NCBI GenBank assembly: GCA_022824205.1
Contig: JAJEAI010000096.1
Coordinates: forward strand, 1 to 46,329
Origin: Candidatus Binatia bacterium
GTDB taxonomy: Bacteria > Desulfobacterota > Binatia > UBA9968 > JAJDTQ01
Direction: 5' to 3'
DNA: 46,329 nucleotides
Of this stretch, positions 1 through 6,816 are shown piece by piece. Both the position numbers and the translations under genes were made by a program. Each line of letters starts with the position of its first letter. The first letter of the stretch is position 1. Below the pieces are notes generated by a model that saw nothing but the letters and a program-made list of their open reading frames with translations, did no database searches and was not told where the DNA came from.

Positions 1-276
1 CACTCCCGCCTCAAGCTGCCGAGGCCGGTTGTCAACCGCTGCTACCCGTGGCCGTGGCAATACCACCTCCGGCCGCCCCGCTGCCATCTCCGCCAGCGCC
101 TTCAGACACCCCGCTATCTGCAAACGACCCTTCGCATCCACAAACGAAAACTCTTCGCACACCCGCCGCCCCAATGCCCGCCGACTCTCAAACTCTTCCT
201 GCGACAAAATCGCCACTACCCGTGAACGCGCTGCTGCCCTGCGTAACGTGCGACTCACCTGTGTCTGTGCCATCAT
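1..276 (-). CDS. IS transposase with N-terminal DUF4338/DruA-like region, partial
   Basis: The minus strand encodes an open frame of about 92 residues that runs off the window edge. It begins M(M)AQTQVSRTLRRAAARS and contains ESRRALGRRVCEEF followed by DAKGRLQIAGCLKAL. This is the pattern of the DUF4338/DruA-type N-terminus that precedes the DDE domain in a group of IS4-like transposases. Two adjacent ATG codons (276 and 273) could start it, and the first overlaps the stop codon of the upstream open frame. The catalytic part lies outside the window, so family and activity cannot be judged. A stand-alone Druantia-type DruA protein is the alternative, but the position of this gene, cutting into an OLD nuclease gene, favours an insertion sequence. 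Confidence 0.5.
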   Translation of the reverse strand, partial: MMAQTQVSRTLRRAAARSRVVAILSQEEFESRRALGRRVCEEFSFVDAKGRLQIAGCLKALAEMAAGRPEVVLPRPRVAAVDNRPRQLEAGV

Positions 277-1922
277 GGAGCCAGCATACTATGATGGCTT
301 CCCGTTGTCCAGCCCTTTCTGTCAGGACATGGGAGGGCTAGCCCACAGCGAGCGAGATCGTATTCGAGCGTCCAGTGATCGGCGACAAAAGTCCGAACTG
401 ACTGGCCATCGTTCTCCTTTAATCGATCACGCAGCGCCCTTTCGCCTTGTTCTGCATTGTCACCGAAGTCCCTTACTGCCTTCCATCTTCGCTTGCCGGT
501 TTGCCATCTCATGTCGTCATCGCCTTCGACCAAACCGAGGATTGCCGGCGCACAGTCCGGCATCACATCGATATCGGCAAGACACGCAACAGGAACGTCT
601 ATCGTCGGAGCATCTGGCTCTTTCCGTTGGAAAATACGGCTGAAGCGCCGCAATCCCTTGCCGCCCACATTAACGATCGATACGCCGTGTTCGGTCAGAT
701 CGTTACCGATGAGCTTGGCAAGCGCGGGCAGGAGGATTGCCTCGGCATCGCCCTCGACGATCAGTACCCCGTGCGCGAAAAACAGATTGGCCTTCGTCAC
801 ATCGAGGAAGCGTTCAAGAAACCTGTAGTCTCCGGCCTCCAACAGCGTTTGATTGCTTGCGAGCGGGAAAGCTCGCCGCCCTTGCAAGAGAACCAGGTTC
901 GCGAGAGGAATTTTCGAAGCGAGATTTGGACTGTGCGTTGACAGCAGAACCTGAACCGAGTGGTTCGCCCCTTCAATGGCTCCTTCAGCCGCCTGTCGCA
1001 AAAAATCCATCAAGCGAAGCTGGCGTTGTGGATGAAGGTGAGCTTCCGGTTCCTCAATCAGAAGCAACGGAAGCCCTTCGGGTTCTTTACCAAGCAACAG
1101 AAGCTCGCACGCCATGAAGAGCAGGTTGTTTGAACCGAGGCCGTACCGGCCCTTGGGGTCTCCGGTTGTCGCATCAAGCAGACCAAGTTCAAGCCGCTCC
1201 AGAATCTGCCGGAGCCGTGCGCTCTCCGTGCCTCCCTCGGAAACGTCGATCTTGCTTTGCAGATCATCTCCGCGCAAAGACAGTGAAGTAAGATACTGCT
1301 TGTTGATCGCGTCCTGTGCACTCCCGACCCCGGCGTGGTGTTTGATGCTGTGGCGCATGTAGTCCGACAGCCCGACAAGGCTGAGCTTCCCGACGGCAGT
1401 GGCATCTTGGGGGATGTTTGCGGTGTCGAAATGTTCGCCTTCAGAGATTTCCCGGACGTTGGAAAGGATCTGAGACAGGCGCGAGCCCCTTCAGGGAGAC
1501 ATCTCGCGTTCCGCGTCCCGTAGTGGGCGAAGGTATGCGGCGGAAAGCAATTCGCGAACCGGCGTCTCGAATGCCGGCCCTGCACCGTCAACTCCGCTAC
1601 GAACCGACACATCAATCCAGCGGCGTGTACCCGGCGCTTCACTTAGCCTGCGGGCCGTCCAGACAACGTAGAGGACGACATCATCGCCCTCATAAGAGAG
1701 ATACTCGATGAACGCGCCTTTTTCCGCGTCATTGAGACCGATAAGTTTGCAGGCGATGTAGATTTCAGTGGCCTGTTTGCCAGTATTGTCAATGTGGAAG
1801 TCGTCTGGCTGGACGCGGATGAATTCCTGATCTCGCGTGAGCAGTGCATAACGGACAGCGTCAATGATGGCGGTCTTGCCAGAGTCGTTCCGACCAACTA
1901 GCGCGGTTACACCGGGTTGAAG
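273..1922 (-). pseudogene. OLD-family ATPase/TOPRIM nuclease, degraded
   Basis: The minus strand reads as an OLD-family nuclease: Walker A GRNDSGKTA near 1880-1900, the ABC-type Walker B LLLIEEPEAHLHP near 1030-1060, switch motif STHSPNL, then the TOPRIM part VLIVEGDAEAILLPAL and ADIDV. OLD proteins act as ATP-driven nucleases in phage exclusion. Three lesions are visible. No ATG, GTG or TTG precedes Walker A, although the frame is open up to a stop at 2067-2069. An in-frame TGA at 1491-1493 stands where relatives usually have Gly (MSP-stop-RGSRLSQIL). After TLEYDLARCGLA the homology stops and the frame runs into IS sequence, ending at 273. It was probably one gene of a former defence module and is now inactive. 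A sequencing error could explain the TGA but not all three lesions. Confidence 0.75.
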
Positions 1923-2054
1923 AGGGCATCTCGCCGTGGCGCTCGGTAAGAGCCGAAAGCGGCTCTCGACGTCGCGGTGGGTGATCGCATCCAGCGCCAG
2001 GAGAGCCAGTCGCCGAGATACAGGGCCGCATACCGTATCGGCGCTGCCGAGGAG

Positions 2055-2085
2055 TGACAGGCGGGTTTAAAACCCACCCCTGTCA
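2055..2085. repeat. Palindromic repeat / hairpin
   Basis: TGACAGG and CCTGTCA arms flank an inner GGGTTT/AAACCC stem, making a strong imperfect hairpin. It lies 25 bp beyond the stop of the amidohydrolase gene and at the open 5' edge of the broken OLD frame. It may terminate transcription, but no T-run follows on either strand. A dispersed intergenic palindrome is equally likely. Confidence 0.45.
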
Positions 2086-2110
2086 CACACGTACTCGGAG
2101 ACACCCGTTT

Positions 2111-3175
2111 CTACAGCCCGTAAAACACCCGCGAGTTGGTGTTGAGGATCTTCTCGGCCTGCTCTCTGTCGATCCGCCCCTCGTCCACCCAGTTGTGCAC
2201 CTCGTTGAGGCCGCTCAGGTTGGCGGAGATGTCGGTGTGGCTGTAGTCCGTGCCGATGATCAGGTGGTCCTCGGTGTGGAATTTCAGGAGCGACTCGACA
2301 TCGTCGATGGGGTCGATGGTGATGTAGCAGCGGTTCTTGCGGAAGATGTCGGGGTCGAGGTCGCACAGTTGCGGCAGGGCGGTGCCCGTGCCGCGGAGCG
2401 CGGCGCGCTTGGTTGCACCCAGTTGTGACATCACGTAGGGGATCCACGACGCTCCCGACTCGATGAAGCCGAAGCGCAGGTTGGGGAACATCTCCGGCAC
2501 CTTGGAGGTCACCAGCTCGGCGAAGGCGTACATGATGGGGAAGCCGCGGTCCCACTCCCGCGACGGCAGCGGATGGCCCGTGTGGATGCACAACGGCATG
2601 TCCAGCCGGTTGGCCTCCTCGTACACGGGGAAGAAATGCGGGTCGGTGACCTTGCGGCCGATGTCGAAGCCGCGCTTGAAGATGCCGCAGGCGCCGTTTT
2701 CCTTGGCCCAGCGCAGCTCCTCGATGCTCATTTCCGGATTCAGCCACGGCAGCACCGCGGCCCACTGCAGCCGCCCGTTGGTGGGCGCGCATTTCTCGGC
2801 CAGCCAGCGGTTGTAGGTAGTGGCCAGCGCCCACTCGGCCTCGGCGTTCTGGGTGTTGTGGCGGATGAAGAAGGTCGGGAAGATGACCTGGATGTCCACG
2901 CCCATCTCGTCCATGTGAGCGACGCGGCCCTCCACGTCGTCCAACTCCCGCCGCACCCGCGGCGGGTGGTTGATCTCGTCCCGCACCGCGCGGTTCTGAA
3001 GCCTTCCCTCCACCACCCAACTGCGCCGGGTCGTGGTGTTGAAGCCGGCCCGGTTCGCCTCCTCGTCGGACATGTGCACCGTCACCGGCATGTACTTCGC
3101 GTAGGGCGTCCCCTCCAAAGCGGCCCAGGTGGCATCGGACTCGTCGACGTGGGTATCGGCATCGATCACGGACAT
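2111..3175 (-). CDS. Amidohydrolase family protein (amidohydrolase_2, TIM barrel)
   Basis: This 354-residue protein matches the amidohydrolase_2 class of metal-dependent TIM-barrel hydrolases and decarboxylases (ACMSD / resorcylate-decarboxylase-like). The N-terminal metal strand reads DADTHVDE (D7, H9); further metal-site candidates are H198/H201 in CIHTGHP and D310 in IIGTDYSH. The substrate cannot be deduced. Family members act in the cytoplasm on aromatic or carboxylated ring compounds. The ATG at 3175 is chosen because AGGAGGT lies seven bases upstream and homology begins at MSVIDADTH; the same frame stays open much further upstream over the antisense of the ATPase gene. It is a single-gene unit with no clear partner, and length is normal for the family. 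Confidence 0.85.
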   Translation of the reverse strand: MSVIDADTHVDESDATWAALEGTPYAKYMPVTVHMSDEEANRAGFNTTTRRSWVVEGRLQNRAVRDEINHPPRVRRELDDVEGRVAHMDEMGVDIQVIFPTFFIRHNTQNAEAEWALATTYNRWLAEKCAPTNGRLQWAAVLPWLNPEMSIEELRWAKENGACGIFKRGFDIGRKVTDPHFFPVYEEANRLDMPLCIHTGHPLPSREWDRGFPIMYAFAELVTSKVPEMFPNLRFGFIESGASWIPYVMSQLGATKRAALRGTGTALPQLCDLDPDIFRKNRCYITIDPIDDVESLLKFHTEDHLIIGTDYSHTDISANLSGLNEVHNWVDEGRIDREQAEKILNTNSRVFYGL

Positions 3176-3338
3176 GGCAAGACCTCCTGCACTGGCAGCG
3201 CCCGCTCTCGCTCGCGGGCGTCTTCGGATGAGTGCGAAATTTCCCTGTAGACTAGCAACAATCCGGGGCGGCGGCAATTTCCCTTGCCCTGTTTGCGGAC
3301 CTCCCTGGCCGCATGGGCCAGCGTGGCTTCCATGTGGT

Positions 3339-3367
3339 TTGCGGAGTAGCGTTGGTGCTGTCACAAT
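3339..3367 (+). promoter_or_regulatory. Putative sigma70-type promoter of the orphan antitoxin gene
   Basis: TTGCGG (3339-3344) and CACAAT (3362-3367) are 17 bp apart. The start codon at 3374 lies only six bases beyond the -10 box, so the transcript would be leaderless or nearly so; no Shine-Dalgarno is seen. This is pattern matching only. Confidence 0.3.
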
Positions 3368-3373
3368 GCGAGC

Positions 3374-3610
3374 ATGCCGGTACAAATCACCATCCGAGGC
3401 GTTCCAGAGCATGTTCGCGATGAACTCTCGGCGCGGGCTGCGTCGCGGGGGCAGTCCGTGGATGAGTATCTCCGTACCGAGTTGGACCGCATTGCCTCTC
3501 GGCCCTTCCCCGAAGCCTGGCTTCAGGGCGTTCGGGGACGCAAGGAGGCAGGGACCCCACGCGTGAGTCCGTTCCGTATCCTGCACGATCGCGACCTGGA
3601 CCGAACCTGA
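3374..3610 (+). CDS. VapB/FitA-type ribbon-helix-helix antitoxin, orphan
   Basis: This small protein of 78 residues has an N-terminal RHH-type half: MPVQITIRGVPEHVRDEL followed by SARAASRGQSVDEYLRTEL. That is the usual layout of VapB/FitA antitoxins, which bind their operator through the first strand and neutralise a PIN toxin with the C-terminal tail. No PIN gene follows; an AAA ATPase gene starts 61 bp downstream. The C-terminal 30 residues (FPEAWLQGVRGRKEAGTP...) are not recognisable and may be a remnant or a new tail. It could be an orphan antitoxin left after toxin loss, or a regulator of the following ATPase/DUF4276 genes. The second idea rests on proximity only. Confidence 0.6.
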   Translation: MPVQITIRGVPEHVRDELSARAASRGQSVDEYLRTELDRIASRPFPEAWLQGVRGRKEAGTPRVSPFRILHDRDLDRT

Positions 3611-3671
3611 TGGCCCGAAACGCATCCGATGCCTTCGCGAGTCCGGCGGACTCGGATCGGGTAGGAAGCCG

Positions 3672-4790
3672 ATGAGACCCCCCATCATTGAAAGTGTCCG
3701 TATCCGTGGCTTCCGGTCGCTGGCGGACGTGGAACTCGCGGAAATCCCCAAGGTAGCCGTTCTGATCGGTGCCAACGGCTCCGGGAAATCCAATTTCATC
3801 CGGTTCTTCGAGATGTTGCGATGGATGCTCCGGTTCCGAAAGCTGGGGGAGTTTGTGGAGAGGCAAGGTGGGGCCGATGACCAGTTGTATGGCGGCAGCC
3901 GACGTACCGAGCGCATCGAGGCGGAGATCACCTTGCGTAATGACAGTGGACGCAACATCTACCACTTCGAACTGCAGCACGCCCATCCGGACCGGTTCTT
4001 CTTCGTTGGAGAACGTTTCCGATTCGAAGGGCACGCTTGGCAAACGAACTGGTATCGTGTTCACAGTGACCGACAAGAAACCGGGTTGGTCCAGTTCGCG
4101 CAGAGATACAACTCTGCAAATGCGGAGATCGCCAGAGCCATCGTGACAATGCTCCGAAACTGCGCTGTGTACCAGTTCCACGACACCTCCGACACGTCGG
4201 TCTTCAAACAAAAGTGGGATGTGGAGGACAACAACCAGCTCCTCACCCATGGCGGGAACTTGGCGGCGGTCTTGTACAGGTTGGAACGCGAGGACGTCAG
4301 CCGTTATGAGCTCATCTGTCATACCATCGGCCGGGTCCTGCCGGCCTTCGATCGCTTCGCGATCGAAGAGAGTTACGGGAAAGTGTCGCTGAGATGGAAG
4401 GCCAAGGGGACGGCGAAGACCTTTGGCGCCCATCTGACTTCCGACGGGTCACTGCGATTCTTCGCTCTCGTGACGCTCCTGAATCTCCCGCTTGAGATGT
4501 TGCCCGACGTACTTCTGTTGGACGAGCCGGAACTGGGCTTGCATCCAGCCGCGGTGGGCTTGGTGGGAGGCATGATAGGGGCCCTCGCCGAAGAGAGGCA
4601 GGTGATCGTTGCGACCCAGTCTCCGTTGCTTGTCGACGCGTTTGAACTGGGCGAGATCTTTGTCCTGGACCTCAAGGAGGGTCGGACCGAGTTACGTAAA
4701 CTGACGCCGGAGGACTATCGGGTGTGGCTCGACGAGGGATTCACATCGGGTGAGCTTTGGCAGAAGAATCTCCTCGGGGGGTACCCGTGA
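3672..4790 (+). CDS. AAA ATPase (AAA_21/RecF-SMC-like) of a two-gene system
   Basis: This 372-residue ABC/SMC-type ATPase has Walker A LIGANGSGKSN (31-41), an ABC signature-like TSDGSLRFFAL (256-266), Walker B LLLDEPELGLHP (281-292) and a switch motif ATQSPLL (314-320). Such ATPases pair with nuclease or toxin subunits in OLD, Gabija, PARIS and retron-associated defence modules, where ATP turnover controls the effector. Here the partner is the DUF4276 gene, which starts inside the stop codon (GTGA overlap at 4787-4790), indicating translational coupling. The ATG at 3672 follows AGGAAG. No coiled-coil arm of SMC length is present. A defence role is inferred from family and organisation; the ATPase assignment itself is secure. 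Confidence 0.85.
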   Translation: MRPPIIESVRIRGFRSLADVELAEIPKVAVLIGANGSGKSNFIRFFEMLRWMLRFRKLGEFVERQGGADDQLYGGSRRTERIEAEITLRNDSGRNIYHFELQHAHPDRFFFVGERFRFEGHAWQTNWYRVHSDRQETGLVQFAQRYNSANAEIARAIVTMLRNCAVYQFHDTSDTSVFKQKWDVEDNNQLLTHGGNLAAVLYRLEREDVSRYELICHTIGRVLPAFDRFAIEESYGKVSLRWKAKGTAKTFGAHLTSDGSLRFFALVTLLNLPLEMLPDVLLLDEPELGLHPAAVGLVGGMIGALAEERQVIVATQSPLLVDAFELGEIFVLDLKEGRTELRKLTPEDYRVWLDEGFTSGELWQKNLLGGYP

Positions 4791-5428
4791 TACGGCTCGC
4801 CGTGTCGGTGGAAGGGCAAACCGAAAGGGAATTCGTCAAGGATGTTCTGGCGGAGCACCTGAGGGCGAGCGGAGTCGAGGCGACGCCGGTTCTGTTGGGC
4901 CGGGCTCGGGGACGTCACGGCGGTGGCAACGTTTCTACGGGGCGGCTTGTAACAGAGATGGCTCACTTGTCCTGGAGTTTTGACGCAGTGACTTCGCTGG
5001 TGGATTTCTACGGTTTCCGCCGCGATGTGCCCGGAGGCCCGGAAGCGTTACAGGAGCGGTTGTTCGCCGAGATCAAGGACCGGATCGGGCGGGAAATCGA
5101 TCGGGAGAAGGTGCTCCCTTACGTACAGCGGCACGAGTTCGAGGCGTTACTCTTCTCGGACGCAGGCGTATTCGCCGATATTCCCGGTGCGTCCGGGGAA
5201 TCGGTCCGGTTGCTTCAGGACATTCGGCGCCAGTTCCCGACCCCGGAGGACATCAACGATCACAGCGCGACCGCGCCCAGCAAGCGTATCCTGGGGGTCA
5301 TTCCGCGTTACCGGAAGGTGGTCAACGGCCCGCGGCTGGCGGGAAAGATCGGTCTGGCCGTCATTCGCAAGGAATGTCCCCGGTTCGGCGCGTGGTTGAC
5401 GGGTCTGGAGGCACTGGGAACACACTGA
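4787..5428 (+). CDS. DUF4276 family protein (TOPRIM-like effector subunit)
   Basis: A 213-residue protein starting with GTG that overlaps the preceding ATPase stop by four bases. It carries the DUF4276 hallmarks: VEGQTEREFVKDVL near the start (E9, E13), LVDFYGFRRD (D73), HEFEALLFSD (E117, E119) and NDHSATAPSKRI. The E...D...E pattern resembles a TOPRIM metal site, as in the C-terminal half of OLD nucleases, so ATPase plus DUF4276 looks like a split OLD-type enzyme. The frame is open further upstream to 4757, but that would mean a long overlap, and homology begins at IRLAVSVEG. Nuclease activity and anti-phage function are inference; no experiment on this family is relied on here. Confidence 0.8.
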   Translation: MIRLAVSVEGQTEREFVKDVLAEHLRASGVEATPVLLGRARGRHGGGNVSTGRLVTEMAHLSWSFDAVTSLVDFYGFRRDVPGGPEALQERLFAEIKDRIGREIDREKVLPYVQRHEFEALLFSDAGVFADIPGASGESVRLLQDIRRQFPTPEDINDHSATAPSKRILGVIPRYRKVVNGPRLAGKIGLAVIRKECPRFGAWLTGLEALGTH

Positions 5429-5478
5429 ACTCGTTTGACCACGCGCGCGTCAAGCGACAGGCCCTGAACTCACTCCCC

Positions 5479-6606
5479 CTACCCAACCCCCTCCCGCGTC
5501 TCCTCGATCACCAGGTCCACCACCGCCCTCAGCGCCTGAGCATCGGTATCGCCCTCCACCCTGCGCAGGCGGAAGAGGTCGATCTGGCGGTCGGCGCCGG
5601 TGCCTTCGCGGATGATGGCGAGGGCGTGGCGCAGTTCCTCCTCGCAGCCCAGGGCGCGGGCGTCATCGGCCAGCTCTTCCAGCACTTCGTTGGTGTAGTC
5701 CTCGATGTCCTGGCGGCCGCCGTGGCGGGTGTCGCCGAGGAAGCCGAGGACGCCGTAGCGCTGGGCGAGCCAGCGGTTCTCGGCGATGATCTCGGTGGGG
5801 GGCTCGGCGGGCAGCTCGCCCGCGGCGTCGAGGCGCGACAGCCGGCGGATGAGTGAGGCGTACAGGGCGGCGATGCACATGGCGTCGTCGATGCGCGGGC
5901 ACAGGTCGCAGATGCGCAGCTCGATGGTGGGGAAGCGCACGGACGGGCGGATGTCCCACCACAGCTCGCTGCCGTCGCCGATGAGGTTCATGCGCTGGTA
6001 GTCGGCTACGAGCTGGTCGAACTCGGCCTTGGACCACATGGGGCCGGGGAGGCCGGTGCGCGGTAGCGCTCCCATGATGGTCAACCGGTAGGACTTGAAC
6101 CCGGTCTCGCGGCCGCCGTGGAAGGGCGACGACGTGGAGAGGGCGTGCATCAGGGGCATGTAGCGCCGCATGGCGGTCATGACCCGGATGCGCGAGTCGG
6201 CGTCGCCGAAACCGGCGTGGATGTGCATGCCGCTCACGAGCAGGCGCCGCGCGCTCTCCTGAAACGTGGTGGCGAGCCTGTCGTACCGTTCCTTGGGCGT
6301 GCTCATCTGCGCTTCCCACGCGGCGAACGGATGGGTGGACGAGGCGATGATGGTGGCGCCGTGGCGGTCGGCCGCCTCGGCGGCGACCCGGCGGGTTTCC
6401 CGAAGCGCATCGCGCAGGGCAGCCACCGATTCGCACACCCGTGTGTTCGTCTCGATCTGGGAACGCAGGAACTCGTGCACGAAGCCGTGGGGGCCGCGGT
6501 TCTGCTCGCACCAGTCGAAGATCCCGGGGTCGGGGTCCGCGATGATGTCCCGGCTTCCGGGATCGACGAGGAAAAACTCTTCCTCAATGCCGAAGGTCAT
6601 GTCCAT
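5479..6606 (-). CDS. ybdK: Carboxylate-amine ligase, YbdK / glutamate-cysteine ligase type 2 family
   Basis: This 375-residue enzyme starts with MDMTFGIEEEFFLVD, the GCS2 signature, and continues with SGMHIHAGF, YRLTIMGALPRTGLPG and WWDIRPSVRFPTIELRICD. These are the conserved nucleotide- and metal-binding segments of the YbdK group. Members join glutamate to an amine or cysteine with ATP; weak gamma-glutamylcysteine synthetase activity is known for E. coli YbdK. Length is typical. The ATG at 6606 has GGGAG eight bases upstream; an internal ATG at 6600 is possible. The gene is transcribed divergently from the phosphatase gene at 6817. The true physiological acceptor is unknown. Confidence 0.85.
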   Translation of the reverse strand: MDMTFGIEEEFFLVDPGSRDIIADPDPGIFDWCEQNRGPHGFVHEFLRSQIETNTRVCESVAALRDALRETRRVAAEAADRHGATIIASSTHPFAAWEAQMSTPKERYDRLATTFQESARRLLVSGMHIHAGFGDADSRIRVMTAMRRYMPLMHALSTSSPFHGGRETGFKSYRLTIMGALPRTGLPGPMWSKAEFDQLVADYQRMNLIGDGSELWWDIRPSVRFPTIELRICDLCPRIDDAMCIAALYASLIRRLSRLDAAGELPAEPPTEIIAENRWLAQRYGVLGFLGDTRHGGRQDIEDYTNEVLEELADDARALGCEEELRHALAIIREGTGADRQIDLFRLRRVEGDTDAQALRAVVDLVIEETREGVG

Positions 6607-6689
6607 TCTTCCAACTCCCAGCGTCGTTCTCGTCGTCCCCCATCGGCAACCGTCCCGTCGCGATTTCTTCCGGGTCTCTTAGCCTTGCG

Positions 6690-6705
6690 GTCACCGGAAC
6701 GTAAC
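6690..6705 (+). promoter_or_regulatory. Possible Pho-box-like direct repeat upstream of the phosphatase gene
   Basis: GTCAC (6690) and GTAAC (6701) stand exactly 11 bp apart, the helical spacing of PhoB half-sites. They lie about 110 bp before a PhoX-like phosphatase gene, where PhoB control would be expected. The match to the consensus CTGTCAT half-site is weak and only two half-sites are seen. Confidence 0.2.
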
Positions 6706-6816
6706 AGGGTTTGGGTACGTTGTGCTCATCGACGGCCAGGGGTTTTCGGCGATTCACTCGCCGTTCGCGCTTCGCCGATCGCGTCACTACAGGCCACCAT
6801 TACCACGGGGGATATC

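Noticed and set aside
1491-1493. In-frame TGA read as selenocysteine in the OLD-type gene
   Set aside because: No stem-loop typical of a bacterial SECIS was seen after it, relatives have Gly here, and the gene is damaged at both ends as well.
2111-3958. Longer amidohydrolase start far upstream (615 codons)
   Set aside because: The extra 260 residues are antisense to the antitoxin and ATPase genes, and a strong AGGAGGT site precedes the ATG at 3175.
6118-6816. Longer N-terminus for the PhoX-like protein
   Set aside because: It would overlap the opposite-strand ligase gene and bury the Tat signal about 230 residues inside the protein.
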